In this document: positions 46,041 to 54,777 of the stretch, piece after piece | Layout: each line of letters starts with the position of its first letter | How positions within the stretch are numbered: position 1 is the stretch's first letter | DNA from: CAVOXO01 sp963700425 | GTDB lineage: Bacteria; Actinomycetota; Acidimicrobiia; Acidimicrobiales; Microtrichaceae | Length of the DNA stretch: 64,000 nt | Assembly: GCA_963700425.1 (NCBI GenBank) | Contig: CAVOXO010000003.1 | Location: 310,001 to 374,000 of the forward strand | Reading direction: 5' to 3' | Made by a program: the position numbers and the translations under genes | Notes under the pieces: model-generated | What the model was told of the DNA's origin: nothing | The model's input: only the letters and a program-made list of their open reading frames with translations | Databases searched by the model: none

Positions 46041-46326
46041 TCGGCCGGTTCGCCGGCGCGTTGGGCCGGCTCGTCGCTGCGAGACCCCGAGATGGACTGC
46101 CGTCAGGCGGCGCGGGTCCTGCAGTCGTACCTCGACTGACGAGCTCGACGACGATCGGCGTCGAGCCCTCGAGGCACACCTCGAGCGCTGCCGGGAGTGC
46201 GGTCTCGAGGCATCGGTCTACCGGGAGGTGCGCGAGAACCTGGCCGGCCTGAGCGAACCCATTCCTCCGGAGACCATCGAACGCCTGAGGGTGTTCAGTG
46301 AGCACCTCGTCAGCGACGGAGGCTGA
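46037..46326 (+). CDS. ZAS-domain anti-sigma factor (two frame changes)
   Basis: About 97 residues. The pieces are MIGRFAGALGRLVAA, then in a second frame PEMDCRQAARVLQSYLD, and in a third DELDDDRRRALEAHLERCRE continuing CGLEASVYREVRENLAGL. The HxxxCxxC pattern (HLERCREC) with an upstream Cys (MDC) is the zinc-binding anti-sigma (ZAS/zf-HC2) motif of RsrA-like factors that release their sigma on thiol oxidation. Frame changes lie near 46083 and 46138. The 3' end overlaps the convergent methyltransferase by 17 nt. Confidence 0.75.
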
Positions 46327-46945
46327 CAGCTGTTCCGAGCACATGGGGACTCACCGGCAGGCGGATCGGGCCCACCGTCAGATCGAACCTGTGGAGCTCG
46401 ATGTCGGAGAACCCCGCACGCCGGATGGTGCCGGCGGTGTCCCGCGCCGTGTGGCAGCCACCGAAGAGCCGAGGCCACACCGAATCGACGGCGCGCTGGC
46501 CTCGGGCGAAACGAGGTGACTCCGAGACGACGTGTTCGTAGAAGCGAATCTCCCCGCCGGGCCGCAGGACCCGGCGGGCCTCCGACAGTGCCCGGTCGGG
46601 TTGGGGAACCGAACACAACACCAGCGAGAACACCACGGCGTCGACAGAGGAGTCCGCGACAGCGAGATGGCCCGCCTCCCCGTCGCGCACCTCGATCGGG
46701 CAGGTGGCATGGGCGACGGCGGCCTCGGCCCGGTGTCGCAGGTATGGATCGGGCTCGAACGCCACGACGCCGGAGACCCCGGGTGGGTAGTGGGAGAAGT
46801 TCAACCCGTTGCCGCACCCCACCTCGACGACATCGCCGGAGAGACCGGCGAGCAGTTCGACCCGGTGCCCGGCGATCTGGCGATCGGAGGCCTCGGAGAT
46901 GACCCGGTAGAAGCGGGCGAAGATCGGATGGGAGAACTCACTCAT
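46310..46945 (-). CDS. class I SAM-dependent methyltransferase (UbiE/COQ5-like)
   Basis: A 211-residue methyltransferase. LLAGLSGDVVEVGCGNGLNF is motif I binding S-adenosylmethionine, VVAFEPDPYLRHRAEAAV the acidic post-I motif, VDAVVFSLVLCSVPQPDRAL motif II and LRPGGEIRFYEHVVSESPRF motif III. This short type (Methyltransf_11) often acts on lipid or quinone substrates; the end GFSDIELHRFDLTVGPIRLP fits phospholipid-like acceptors. ATG 46945 lies in one arm of a perfect inverted repeat that also contains the start of the divergent gene. Confidence 0.85.
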   Translation of the reverse strand: MSEFSHPIFARFYRVISEASDRQIAGHRVELLAGLSGDVVEVGCGNGLNFSHYPPGVSGVVAFEPDPYLRHRAEAAVAHATCPIEVRDGEAGHLAVADSSVDAVVFSLVLCSVPQPDRALSEARRVLRPGGEIRFYEHVVSESPRFARGQRAVDSVWPRLFGGCHTARDTAGTIRRAGFSDIELHRFDLTVGPIRLPVSPHVLGTAVSLRR

Positions 46946-46986
46946 CGCGTCATCATCCCACCGTGATGCGAAGATGACGCGATGAG
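46941..46986. promoter_or_regulatory. 14-bp perfect inverted repeat containing both divergent start codons
   Basis: CTCATCGCGTCATC (46941-46954) and GATGACGCGATGAG (46973-46986) are perfect inverted copies with an 18-nt spacer. Each arm contains the ATG of one gene (46945 minus, 46982 plus), so both genes start with the same GATGACGCGATGAG. It may be a shared operator or translation-start element. Confidence 0.6.
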
Positions 46987-48280
46987 CGATCCCACGGTTC
47001 CCATCGAGGTGGCCGCGGCCACCGTCAGACCGGTCGACTCGTTGGCCGTGCCGCTCGGCCCGGGGATTCCCGGCGATCTTCTCACCGCCATGGCCGGACG
47101 GGACTACACGGATCTCACGATCTTCGGTGCCCTGATGACCGACCTGTACGCGGTCCTCCTCCAACCCGGCGTCCACTACCGGAGCGGGTTCTTCGGCCCG
47201 GCCGAACGATTCCTCCGCGACAGTGGAGCCGATGTGTGTTTCGTCCCCGCCGATTTCCGGAGATTCGGCCCGATCGTCGAGGCGATCCACCCCCGGGTGA
47301 TGGCCACCGTGGCGACGCCTCCCGACAGCGACGGCTGGATGAGCCTGTCGCTGCACGCCGGTTCGACCGTCGAGGAGATCCACCGTGTCGCCGCCGACCC
47401 CGACCGGGTCCTGATCGTCGAGGCCAACGACGCGTTTCCCAGGACCCGCGGCATGTTGCCCGAGCACCGTCATGCCGTTCACGTCGACGAGGCCGACATC
47501 ATCTACCGGTCATCGCGGCCACCGTTCGTGCTCGATGATCCCGAGCCGACCGAGGTCGACCGGGCCATCGCTCGACACGCCGCCAGCTACATCTCCGACG
47601 GCTCCACGCTGCAGACCGGAATCGGCGGTATTCCCACGATGGTGGCCACCCTGTTGGCCGAGGGCCCCGGGGGGGACTTCGGCATCCACTCCGAGATGTT
47701 CACCACCGGGCTCATGCGCCTCTGCGAGGCGGGGAAGGTCACGAACGAAAGGGGATCTTCGACGGGCTGAGTGTGTACGACCTTCGCGGCCGGTACGCCC
47801 GAGCTGTATTCCTGGCTGGACGGCAACGAGTCGGTTGCCTTCCTGCCGGTCTCCCTGGTGAACTCACCCGAACACATCGCGGCCAACACCAAGATGATCA
47901 CGATCAACGGTGCCCTGGCGGTGGATCTGGCGGGCCAGGTGGTGGCCGACACGGTCGGGGGGCGCCAGTTCTCCGGTGTCGGCGGGCACGAGGACTTCGT
48001 GTCGGGCGCCGGACTGCAACTCGACGACCGGTCGTTGGTGTGCCTTCCGTCGACCGTCGACGTCGGTGGCCGCGTCCGGTCGCGGCTGTTGGCTCGCCTC
48101 GATGAGGGTTCGATAGTGAGCACGCCTCGACACCAGATGGACGTGGTGATCACCGAGTTCGGCTCCGCCGAACTGGCCGGCCGCAGTATCCGCGAACGCG
48201 CCAGGGCGCTCGCCGAGATCGCCCATCCGACATTCAGGGAGCAATTGCGCCGGGACGCGGAGGAGTGGCCCGAGGACTGA
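46982..48280 (+). CDS. acetyl-CoA hydrolase/CoA-transferase family protein (one frame change)
   Basis: About 432 residues of the class I CoA-transferase fold as in 4-hydroxybutyrate CoA-transferase. HYRSGFFGPAERFLRDSGAD, VVEAIHPRVMATVATPPDSD-like and VLIVEANDAFPRTRGMLPEH start the N-terminal half; ISDGSTLQTGIGGIPTMVAT and DFGIHSEMFTTGLMRL give the conserved Gly loop and the catalytic Glu of the HSEM motif. Near 47750 the frame changes and GIFDGLSVCTTFAAGTPELY, VLFLPV-like, INGALAVDLAGQVVADTVGG and FVSGAGLQLDDRS complete the protein. It would move CoA between acyl groups or hydrolyse acyl-CoA. A 6-nt gap separates its stop from the convergent MenC-like gene. Confidence 0.8.
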
Positions 48281-48286
48281 CGTCGC

Positions 48287-49405
48287 TCAGGCGCCGATCG
48301 TGACCCTTCGACGCGTTCGGGAGTCGAGGGCGTCGATGTCGATCTCGACGCCGAGACCCGGGCCGTCCGGCAGGGCGAGGCGCCCGCCGGTCATCGTGGG
48401 GGCCGGCGTCACGATGTCGTCGGTGAAGAAGCGGTGATGACTCGACAGGTCGCCGGGGAGCGTCATCGCGGGGTGGGCGGCCAACAGCGTGGCGGCGGCG
48501 CGGCCCACGCCTGATTCGATCATCCCGCCGACGAACGCCCCCACCCCGGCCTCCTGAGCCATCGAGGCGAGGTCGGCGGCCGGCCCGAGGCCACCGAGCC
48601 GAGACCACTTGAGGCTGACGAGATCGGCCGCTCCCGCACCGAGGGCCGCCTCCAGGCTCTCGCGGTCGCGGATCGACTCGTCGAGGCAGATGGGGGTGTC
48701 CATGGCCTCCGCGAGCGCGGCCAGGCCATCGAGGTCGTCGGCCGGCAGCGGCTGTTCGATGAAGGCGAGGCCGAGATCGTCGAGCCGGCGGAGGGCAGCG
48801 ATCTGCTCGGCGTGGTACGTCCCGTTGGCATCGACCCCGACGCACAGGCGGGGCCACTGGGCAACGACCGCCCGGCACCACGCCAGATCGTGGCCCGGGT
48901 GGATCTTGAGCTTCACCCGTCCGTAGCCCTCCTCCACGTACCGGGCGACCCGCTCGACCGTCTGCTCGGGATCGCCCACGTCGTCGACGACAACACCCGC
49001 GGGCACGTCGACCGTCTCCGGTGGGACCCTCAGGCGGGGATCGTCGCGGCAGGCGGCGGCCGGCGAGCCTCGCACCCAGGTCGGCGCGGGCGAGGTGGAC
49101 GGCGCCGTGAGCCAGTCGATGTGAACGGTCGGGCGGCGGGGTCCCTTCGGAGGCGTCGCCCCGCCGATCGACCAGGCGCGGTCCCAGCGACTCGGTGAGG
49201 TGGGCCCAACAACTTGCGAGGTCCTCGCCGTCGTATCCCCGATCCGGCAGGGCGGGACACTCGCCCCATCCGGTGGCCCCGCCCGAATGAGCCGCGACGA
49301 TGATCGTCGGGCGCGCTCGAGGTCGCCGGTGGCCGATCGCCAGGGCTGCCGCAGCCCGAGTTCGACCCAGACGATGTCGAGCCGCTCGACGGGCGCGTCG
49401 GTCAC
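48287..49405 (-). CDS. MenC/muconate-lactonising-like enolase-superfamily enzyme (two frame changes)
   Basis: About 373 residues, probably o-succinylbenzoate synthase or a related racemase/cycloisomerase. The N-terminus is VERLDIVWVELGLRQPW; near 49315 the frame changes to PTIIVAAHSGGATGWGECPA and then LARADLGARLAG, and near 49060 it returns to the first frame with TVDVPAGVVVDDVGD. The superfamily residues are all there: KLK in RVKLKIHPG, metal Asp in GVDANGTYH, metal Glu in FIEQPLPADD, metal Asp in CLDESIRD and catalytic Lys in VSLKWSRLGG. No other menaquinone gene is in the window. Confidence 0.8.
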   Translation of the reverse strand: MTDAPVERLDIVWVELGLRQPWRSATGDLERARRSSSRLIRAGPPDGASVPPCRIGDTTARTSQVVGPTSPSRWDRAWSIGGATPPKGPRRPTVHIDWLTAPSTSPAPTWVRGSPAAACRDDPRLRVPPETVDVPAGVVVDDVGDPEQTVERVARYVEEGYGRVKLKIHPGHDLAWCRAVVAQWPRLCVGVDANGTYHAEQIAALRRLDDLGLAFIEQPLPADDLDGLAALAEAMDTPICLDESIRDRESLEAALGAGAADLVSLKWSRLGGLGPAADLASMAQEAGVGAFVGGMIESGVGRAAATLLAAHPAMTLPGDLSSHHRFFTDDIVTPAPTMTGGRLALPDGPGLGVEIDIDALDSRTRRRVTIGA

Positions 49406-49423
49406 TCCGCTGTCGCGGTCTGT

Positions 49424-49924
49424 TCAGTCGAGCGCGGCGAGCGCGGCGTCGTAGTCGGGTTCCTGGGCGATCTCGGGCACCAGCTCGCTGTGGCGGACGA
49501 CCCCGTCGGGTCCCACGACCACCACGGCGCGGGCGCACAGCCCTGCGAACTTGCCGTCGGTCATGTCCACCCCGTAGGTCGACGCGAAGTCCGGCGACCG
49601 GTAGGTCGAGGCCATGACGACGTCCTCGATGCCTTCGGCCCCGCAGAAGCGTGCTGCGCCCATGGGCAGATCGGCCGACACACACAACACGACGGTGTCG
49701 TCGAGCCCCGCCGCCCTCTCGTTGAAGGTTCGGACCGAGGTGGAACAGATGCCGGTCTCGATCGAGGGGAAGATGTTCATGACCAGGCTCTTCCCCGCGA
49801 AGTCGGCCGCGGTGACGGGCGCGAAGTCCACTCCGTGCAGGGTGAAGGCGGGGGCTGACTCGCCCGTCACCGGCAGAGTACCCTCGACGTTGACAGGGTT
49901 TCCTCCGAGCGTGACCGATGCCAT
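49424..49924 (-). CDS. tpx: thiol peroxidase (atypical 2-Cys peroxiredoxin)
   Basis: A 166-residue Tpx that reduces lipid and other hydroperoxides with thioredoxin. VTLGGNPVNVEGTLPVTGES is the Tpx N-terminus; NIFPSIETGICSTSVRTFNE carries the peroxidatic Cys60 and MGAARFCGAEGIEDV the resolving Cys94, the normal distance for Tpx. The end ELVPEIAQEPDYDAALAALD is conserved. ATG 49924 has GGAG-like sequence upstream (GGAGACACCC). Confidence 0.95.
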   Translation of the reverse strand: MASVTLGGNPVNVEGTLPVTGESAPAFTLHGVDFAPVTAADFAGKSLVMNIFPSIETGICSTSVRTFNERAAGLDDTVVLCVSADLPMGAARFCGAEGIEDVVMASTYRSPDFASTYGVDMTDGKFAGLCARAVVVVGPDGVVRHSELVPEIAQEPDYDAALAALD

Positions 49925-50048
49925 GGGTGTCTCCTGAATCTGGGCCCGGCGGTTCCGGGTTCGGCGACAGGCTAGGCGCGTCCGGATCCTGCGTGGTCCG
50001 GCGACGCGGCCGAAGGAACCACGACGACCCGAAACGACGGGGTGGCCG

Positions 50049-50067
50049 GCGCCGGAAAGGCCGGCGC
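50049..50067 (-). terminator. hairpin downstream of the 50097-50570 gene
   Basis: GCGCCGG (50049-50055) and CCGGCGC (50061-50067) pair around a 5-nt loop in the 172-nt gap before tpx. There is no T-run after it on the minus strand, so termination is uncertain. I see nothing else in this gap. Confidence 0.35.
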
Positions 50068-50096
50068 GCCTCGGGACGCCGTGGCCGTGCTGTCGG

Positions 50097-50570
50097 TCAC
50101 GAGTCGTAGAGGTACACGTCGATCTCGCCGCGTCGGGGGGGAATGCACAGCCGGCCGAGTGCCCCGAGGAGCCACGTGGCCACTTCGAGGGGGGTCGCCT
50201 CCTCGGGCACCCCGATCACCACGCCGCGACGGGCATGATCCGACAGCACGAGCCAGTCGTCGGGTATCGGCCAGTCACGGTCGGCCAGGAGGGCGGCGGC
50301 GCGGCGACCAGCGCCGTGCTGAATTCCGATCTGGGCTCGTTCCAGCCCCCGGCGCCCGTCGCGGGGAGTCGTCCACGTGCCCAGCGGAACCGCCGGTCCC
50401 CGCTTCGAGAACATGGCCATGACGCCCGGAGTCGCCGGAACGTCGACATCGTCGTCGACGACGGGCAGCACATTGACCCAGCCCGCTCGTTTGGCGAGGA
50501 GGGGGGCCATCAACGCGGCGAGACCTGCTGCGTCCGACTCCGTCAGACGCTTCTGCGCGCTGGGACCCAC
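50097..50570 (-). CDS. conserved-looking hypothetical protein
   Basis: A 157-residue soluble protein I do not recognise. It starts with a helical part (SAQKRLTESDAAGLAALMAP) and has a mixed alpha/beta core: GWVNVLPVVDDDVDVPATPG, AVPLGTWTTPRDGRRGLERA, ALLADRDWPIPDDWLVLSDH and ARRGVVIGVPEEATPLEVAT, ending EIDVYLYDS. The pattern 'DWLVLSDHARRGVVIGVP' suggests a small ligand-binding fold. Codon use fits the neighbours. It is divergent from the RNA methyltransferase gene, 54 nt away. Confidence 0.6.
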   Translation of the reverse strand: MGPSAQKRLTESDAAGLAALMAPLLAKRAGWVNVLPVVDDDVDVPATPGVMAMFSKRGPAVPLGTWTTPRDGRRGLERAQIGIQHGAGRRAAALLADRDWPIPDDWLVLSDHARRGVVIGVPEEATPLEVATWLLGALGRLCIPPRRGEIDVYLYDS

Positions 50571-50624
50571 GGCGTCACCCTAACGGGGCGACGGAGCCGG
50601 ATCGTCGGTGATTCCCCACTCGCT

Positions 50625-51506
50625 ATGGTTCAGGCCGATGACCCGGAGTGGATCTGCGTGAACGACTGGATCCGCATCGACGACCCGTCCGATCCTGCGA
50701 TCTCCGATTTCGTGGGGCTGCGGGACCGACACCTCCGTACCCGGTCGCGGTCGTCGGATCCCGACAGCGCAGTGTTCGTCGCCGAGGGCGACCCCGTGGT
50801 GGAACGTGCCCTCGGCGCGGGCCTCGAACTGGTGTCGCTGCTGGTCGATGCCACGCGCACCAGCGGTCTTCCCGATGGGCTGACCTCCGACTCCACCGTC
50901 TTCGCCGCCGGCCCCGACGTGCTGCGGGCCATCACCGGAATGGCCGTCCATCGGGGATCGATGGGCGTGTTCCTGCGGCCGCCCGATCGCTCTCCGGCCG
51001 AGGTGGTCGAGGCGTCCTCCCGCCTCGTCGTGCTGGAGGGGGTCACCAACCCCATCAACATGGGGGTCATCGTGAGAACGGCGTCCGGACTCGGGGTGGA
51101 CGGCATGATCATCGACGCGCTCTGCGTCGACCCGCTGTACCGGAGGGCATCACGGGTGGCGATGGGCGAGGTGTACGACTTCGCCTTCGCTCGCACCGGT
51201 CGTTTCCCCGCGGGCCTGGCACCCGTCGTCGACGCGGGGTTCGAGCTCGTGGCCCTGACACCCGACAGCGCCTCAGAGCCACTGGGTGGCCGCCGCTGGA
51301 GCGCGGACGCCAAGGTCGCTCTGGTGCTCGGAGCGGAGGGAGCCGGGCTGACCGACGCCACGCTGGCCGCCTGCCACCGCCGGGTCCAGATTCCCGTCGG
51401 TGGGAGGGTCGATTCCCTGAACGTGGCGGCTGCAGCCGCGATCGCCTGCTGGGAACTCACCAGATCACCGTGCGCGCCCGCCCCCGCCCCCGCCCCCACA
51501 CCATGA
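50625..51506 (+). CDS. TrmH/SpoU-family RNA 2'-O-ribose methyltransferase
   Basis: A 293-residue SPOUT methyltransferase that methylates ribose in tRNA or rRNA. An N-terminal substrate-binding domain (LRTRSRSSDPDSAVFVAEGD, ELVSLLVDATRTSGLPD) precedes the knot: VLEGVTNPINMGVIVRTASG, GMIIDALCVDPLYRRASRVA, VALVLGAEGAGLTDATLAAC and IPVGGRVDSLNVAAAAAIAC are the three SPOUT motifs. The start is not settled: ATG 50625 overlaps a TATGGT -10-like hexamer (50624-50629), which would favour GTG 50658. The tail is a CAPAPAPAPTP repeat. It overlaps the exchanger gene by 4 nt. Confidence 0.88.
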   Translation: MVQADDPEWICVNDWIRIDDPSDPAISDFVGLRDRHLRTRSRSSDPDSAVFVAEGDPVVERALGAGLELVSLLVDATRTSGLPDGLTSDSTVFAAGPDVLRAITGMAVHRGSMGVFLRPPDRSPAEVVEASSRLVVLEGVTNPINMGVIVRTASGLGVDGMIIDALCVDPLYRRASRVAMGEVYDFAFARTGRFPAGLAPVVDAGFELVALTPDSASEPLGGRRWSADAKVALVLGAEGAGLTDATLAACHRRVQIPVGGRVDSLNVAAAAAIACWELTRSPCAPAPAPAPTP

Positions 51507-52445
51507 CCTTCTCGATCGCGTTGGTTCTGGTCGGAGTGGTCCTCCTGGCGTGGGCGGCCGATCAATTCGTCATCGGCGCGGCGCGCGTCGCCGTGCTGTC
51601 GAAGGTGTCGCCGATCGTCGTGGGCGTCGTGATCATCGGCTTCGGAACGAGCGCGCCCGAGATGCTGGTGTCGGGCCTGGCGGCGTGGCAGGGAAACATC
51701 GAGGTCGCGATCGGGAACATCGTCGGATCGAATCTCGCCAACCTGACTGTCCTGTTGGGCGTGGCGGCCGCTCTGACGCCGTTGTTCATCGAATCGTCCA
51801 CCGTCTGGCGCGAGGCCCCCATCGCGGTGGGGTCGATGGTCCTTTTCGCCATCCTGGTCCGGGGCGGGCTCACCGTCGCCGAGGGAGCGCTGCTCGTCGG
51901 GGTCCTCGTCGTCTCGCTCCTCTGGATCATCCGATCGCCGTCCGGTCCTGACGACCTGGCGCGCGAGACCGAGGAGTTGACCGGCGAGGACGGATCGTTG
52001 CCGGTCGAGATGGGTCGTACCCTGGTCGGGCTCGTCGGCACCGTCGCCGGTGCTCAGGCGCTGCTCTCCGGCGCTCTCGATCTGGCGTCGCGAGCCGGCA
52101 TCGACGACGGGGTGGTCGGGCTCACCCTCGTTGCACTGGGCACGTCTCTACCGGAGCTGATGACGGTCGCTCAATCGGCGCCGGCGCGGCGAACACGACC
52201 TCGTCATCGGCAACCTCCTGGGTTCGTCGATGTTCAATTCGCTGGCCGTCGGTGGCCTGGCCGGACTCGTCGGTTCGACGGCGCTCGATGCCACGCCCCT
52301 GACCACCGTCGCCCCGGTTCTCTCGGCCGGGGTGGGCGTCGCCGTCTGGGCGATGATGGTCACTCAGCGGCGGATCGGGCGACGAGAGGGCATCGTGCTC
52401 ATCGCCGCCTATGCGCTGATCTTCCCGCTGGTCGCCGATCTCTGA
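51503..52445 (+). CDS. CaxA/YrbG-type Na+/Ca2+ exchanger (one frame change)
   Basis: About 314 residues, ten helices in two inverted repeats. VVIIGFGTSAPEMLVSGLAA and EVAIGNIVGSNLANLTVLLG are the first alpha-repeat with the ion-binding Glu; LVALGTSLPELMTVAQSA begins the second, the frame changes near 52185, and IGNLLGSSMFNSLAVGGLAG completes it, then VAPVLSAGVGVAVWAMMV and IVLIAAYALIFPLVADL. It exchanges cations against Na+ or H+ at the cytoplasmic membrane. ATG 51503 overlaps the methyltransferase stop. Confidence 0.87.
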
Positions 52446-52496
52446 TCTCGGAGAGGACGTCGGGGAAGGCCGGGCGTGGGCGTGGCGCGATGCCGG

Positions 52497-53657
52497 TCAG
52501 ACCCGTTCGATGACGGTCGCGGACCCCATGCCGCCGGCGGCGCACATCGCCACCGCCCCGAACTGCGAGTCGGTGCGGATCAGGTCGTTGACCATGGTCA
52601 CGATCATCCGGGCGCCCGTGCAGGCGATGGGATGTCCCAGCGAGCACCCCGAACCGTTCTGGTTCACCTTGTCGCGGTCCAGGTCCATGATGCGCGTCGA
52701 GGCGACGGCCATCGACGCGAACGCCTCGTTGATCTCGATGGCGTCGAGATCGCCCAGTGACAGGCCGGCCTTCTCGACCGCGGCCGGGAGCGCCCGGGTC
52801 GGCGCGAGGCCGGTCTCCTCGGGATCCACGGCGGCAGAGGCCCAGCTGCGGACCCTGGCCAGGGGCGTGATGCCGTGTGCGGCGGCGTAGTCGGCGGAAC
52901 ACAGGACCATCGCCGCCGAGGCGTCGTTGAGGCCCGATGCGTTCCCCGCGGTCGTGATCGCGCCGTCCAACATGACGTTGATGACCGGCAGTGACGCCAG
53001 CTTCTCGAGGCTGGAGTTGCGACGTGGGTGTTCGTCGACGGTGAACTCGCCGCCGCCCGGCAGCGGCACGGGCACCAGTTCGGCGTCGAAGCGCCCCTCG
53101 TCGATGGCGCGGATGGCCGCCTGGTGCGAATCGAACGCCCACTGGTCTGCTTCTTCGCGGGTGACGCCGGCGATCCGGGCGGTGTTGTCGCCGACGGTAT
53201 GGCTCATGTTGAACGCCGGCGCCTGCTCGGTCTCGGGGTTGGCGGCGGGAAGCCACATCTCCGGCGTGCCGTCGGGCCCCGGCTTCGAGGATGCGGGTGC
53301 GGTCGACATCGATTCGGCCCCTCCTCCGAGGCCCACGTCGATCATCCCCGCCATGATGTTGGCCGCGATCCACTGGACCCCGGCCATGCCCGACGCGCAC
53401 CACCGCTGGGTCGTCACGGCCGGGATCGAATCGAGTCCCAGGGCGAGCGCGGCGTGACGGGCTCCGTTTCCGCCTCCCTGCATCGACTCACCGAATCCCA
53501 TGTCCTCGATCTCGGTGGCCGCGATGCCCGAACGCTTGACGGCGGCCTCGATGGCGATGCCGGCGAGGGTGTAGGAGTCCACGCCAACGAGCGACCCCTT
53601 GTACGAGGTGGCGATCGGCGTTCGTGCGGTGCTGACGATGACGGCGTCGATGGTCAT
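52497..53657 (-). CDS. acetyl-CoA acetyltransferase (thiolase)
   Basis: A 386-residue thiolase: AVIVSTARTPIATSYKGSLV at the start, TTQRWCASGMAGVQWIAANI with the acylated Cys87, LDAIEINEAFASMAVASTRI, GSGCSLGHPIACTGARMIVT with the His base and VAMCAAGGMGSATVIE with the second catalytic Cys. It joins or cleaves acetyl-CoA and acyl-CoA, in beta-oxidation or in acetoacetyl-CoA formation. The length is standard and the frame intact. ATG 53657 has a GGAGG-type site upstream (GGGAGGACACC). Confidence 0.92.
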   Translation of the reverse strand: MTIDAVIVSTARTPIATSYKGSLVGVDSYTLAGIAIEAAVKRSGIAATEIEDMGFGESMQGGGNGARHAALALGLDSIPAVTTQRWCASGMAGVQWIAANIMAGMIDVGLGGGAESMSTAPASSKPGPDGTPEMWLPAANPETEQAPAFNMSHTVGDNTARIAGVTREEADQWAFDSHQAAIRAIDEGRFDAELVPVPLPGGGEFTVDEHPRRNSSLEKLASLPVINVMLDGAITTAGNASGLNDASAAMVLCSADYAAAHGITPLARVRSWASAAVDPEETGLAPTRALPAAVEKAGLSLGDLDAIEINEAFASMAVASTRIMDLDRDKVNQNGSGCSLGHPIACTGARMIVTMVNDLIRTDSQFGAVAMCAAGGMGSATVIERV

Positions 53658-53729
53658 GGTGTCCTCCCGGATCTGACGAGCCGTCAGATTGTTTCACGGA
53701 GCCCCCGCAGGCACCAGTGGACACGGCTC

Positions 53730-53735
53730 TAGAGT
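53730..53735 (+). promoter_or_regulatory. -10 element (TAGAGT), leaderless promoter
   Basis: TAGAGT ends 6 nt before ATG 53742, the tightest of the leaderless arrangements in the window. Confidence 0.5.
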
Positions 53736-53741
53736 CTGGCC

Positions 53742-54764
53742 ATGTTGTTGGACACCCAATTGTGGGGACTCGCCGATGCCGCCGACAACGCGGCGGCGTT
53801 GGCCGGAACCGGCATCGACGGCCTCTTCACCTTCGAGGGGCCGCACGATCCCTTCGTCCCCCTCGTCGTCGCCGGGGCATCCGTACCCGATGTCGATCTG
53901 TACACCAACGTCGCCATCGCGCTCCCACGGAATCCTTTGAACGTCGCTCACCAGGCGTGGGATCTCGCCGCGCTCACCAGCGGTCGGTTCCGCCTCGGCC
54001 TCGGTACGCAGGTGAAGGGGCAGATCGAGCGGAGATACGGGGCGTCCTTTTCTCCGCCGGTGGAGCGGATCACCGATTTCATCGACGCGCTCCACGCCAT
54101 CTTCGCCTGCTGGCAGGAGGGCCGGCCGCTGGCCGTGGACGGGCCGTACTACCGCCACACGCTGATGCCCCCGCTCTTCAATCCTGGACCGCTCGACGGC
54201 GACCCACCCCCTGTGTGGCTGGGGGCGCTCGGGCCCCGCATGGTCCGAGCAGCGGCGTCGGTGGCCGACGGGTTGTGTGTGATGCCGTTCACGACGGCGA
54301 AGTTCCTCGACGAGATGACCCTGCCGCAGTTCGCGGCGGGGTTGGATGCGGCGGAGCGGACCCGCGACGAGGTGGATCTGGTGTGCGAGGTCATCGTCGG
54401 GGTGGGACGCAACGACGCAGAGATGGACGAGGCCCGGGCCGGGGTGCGGATGCTCGTGGCGTTCTACGGATCCACCCCGGCCTACCGGCGCGTGCTCGAC
54501 CTGCACGGGTGGGGAGACCGCCAGGACGAGTTGAACGCCCTGACGCGGTCGGGTCGATGGGACGAGATGGGGCGCCACGTCGACGACGAGATGGTGGAGA
54601 CGTTCGCGGTGGTCGGGTCGCCGGCCGAGGTGGCCCGGGGGATCGTCGAGCGATTCGGCGGGGTGGCCGACCGCGTCGCGTTCTACTTCCCCTACGCGGT
54701 GACCAACGACGTCATCGCCGAACTCGTGACCGAGATCCGGTTGTTGGAGGGCCTCGCCGCGTAG
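53742..54764 (+). CDS. LLM-class F420-dependent oxidoreductase
   Basis: A 340-residue luciferase-like TIM barrel of the F420-dependent subfamily often annotated as TIGR03617. AALAGTGIDGLFTFEGPHDP, VDLYTNVAIALPRNPLNVAH and QAWDLAALTSGRFRLGLGTQ with VKGQIERRYG are the cofactor-binding regions; PPPVWLGALGPRMVRAAASV and CEVIVGVGRNDAEMDEAR follow. Cofactor F420 is inferred from the subfamily. It is convergent with the nitroreductase gene, 13 nt away. Expressed from its own leaderless promoter. Confidence 0.88.
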   Translation: MLLDTQLWGLADAADNAAALAGTGIDGLFTFEGPHDPFVPLVVAGASVPDVDLYTNVAIALPRNPLNVAHQAWDLAALTSGRFRLGLGTQVKGQIERRYGASFSPPVERITDFIDALHAIFACWQEGRPLAVDGPYYRHTLMPPLFNPGPLDGDPPPVWLGALGPRMVRAAASVADGLCVMPFTTAKFLDEMTLPQFAAGLDAAERTRDEVDLVCEVIVGVGRNDAEMDEARAGVRMLVAFYGSTPAYRRVLDLHGWGDRQDELNALTRSGRWDEMGRHVDDEMVETFAVVGSPAEVARGIVERFGGVADRVAFYFPYAVTNDVIAELVTEIRLLEGLAA

Positions 54765-54777
54765 GCCCCGCCGCCGG

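Noticed and set aside
46037..46326. Anti-sigma gene as a true pseudogene
   Set aside because: All three pieces keep the family residues including HxxxCxxC, and nearby essential-type genes show the same kind of single-base changes, so read errors are more likely.
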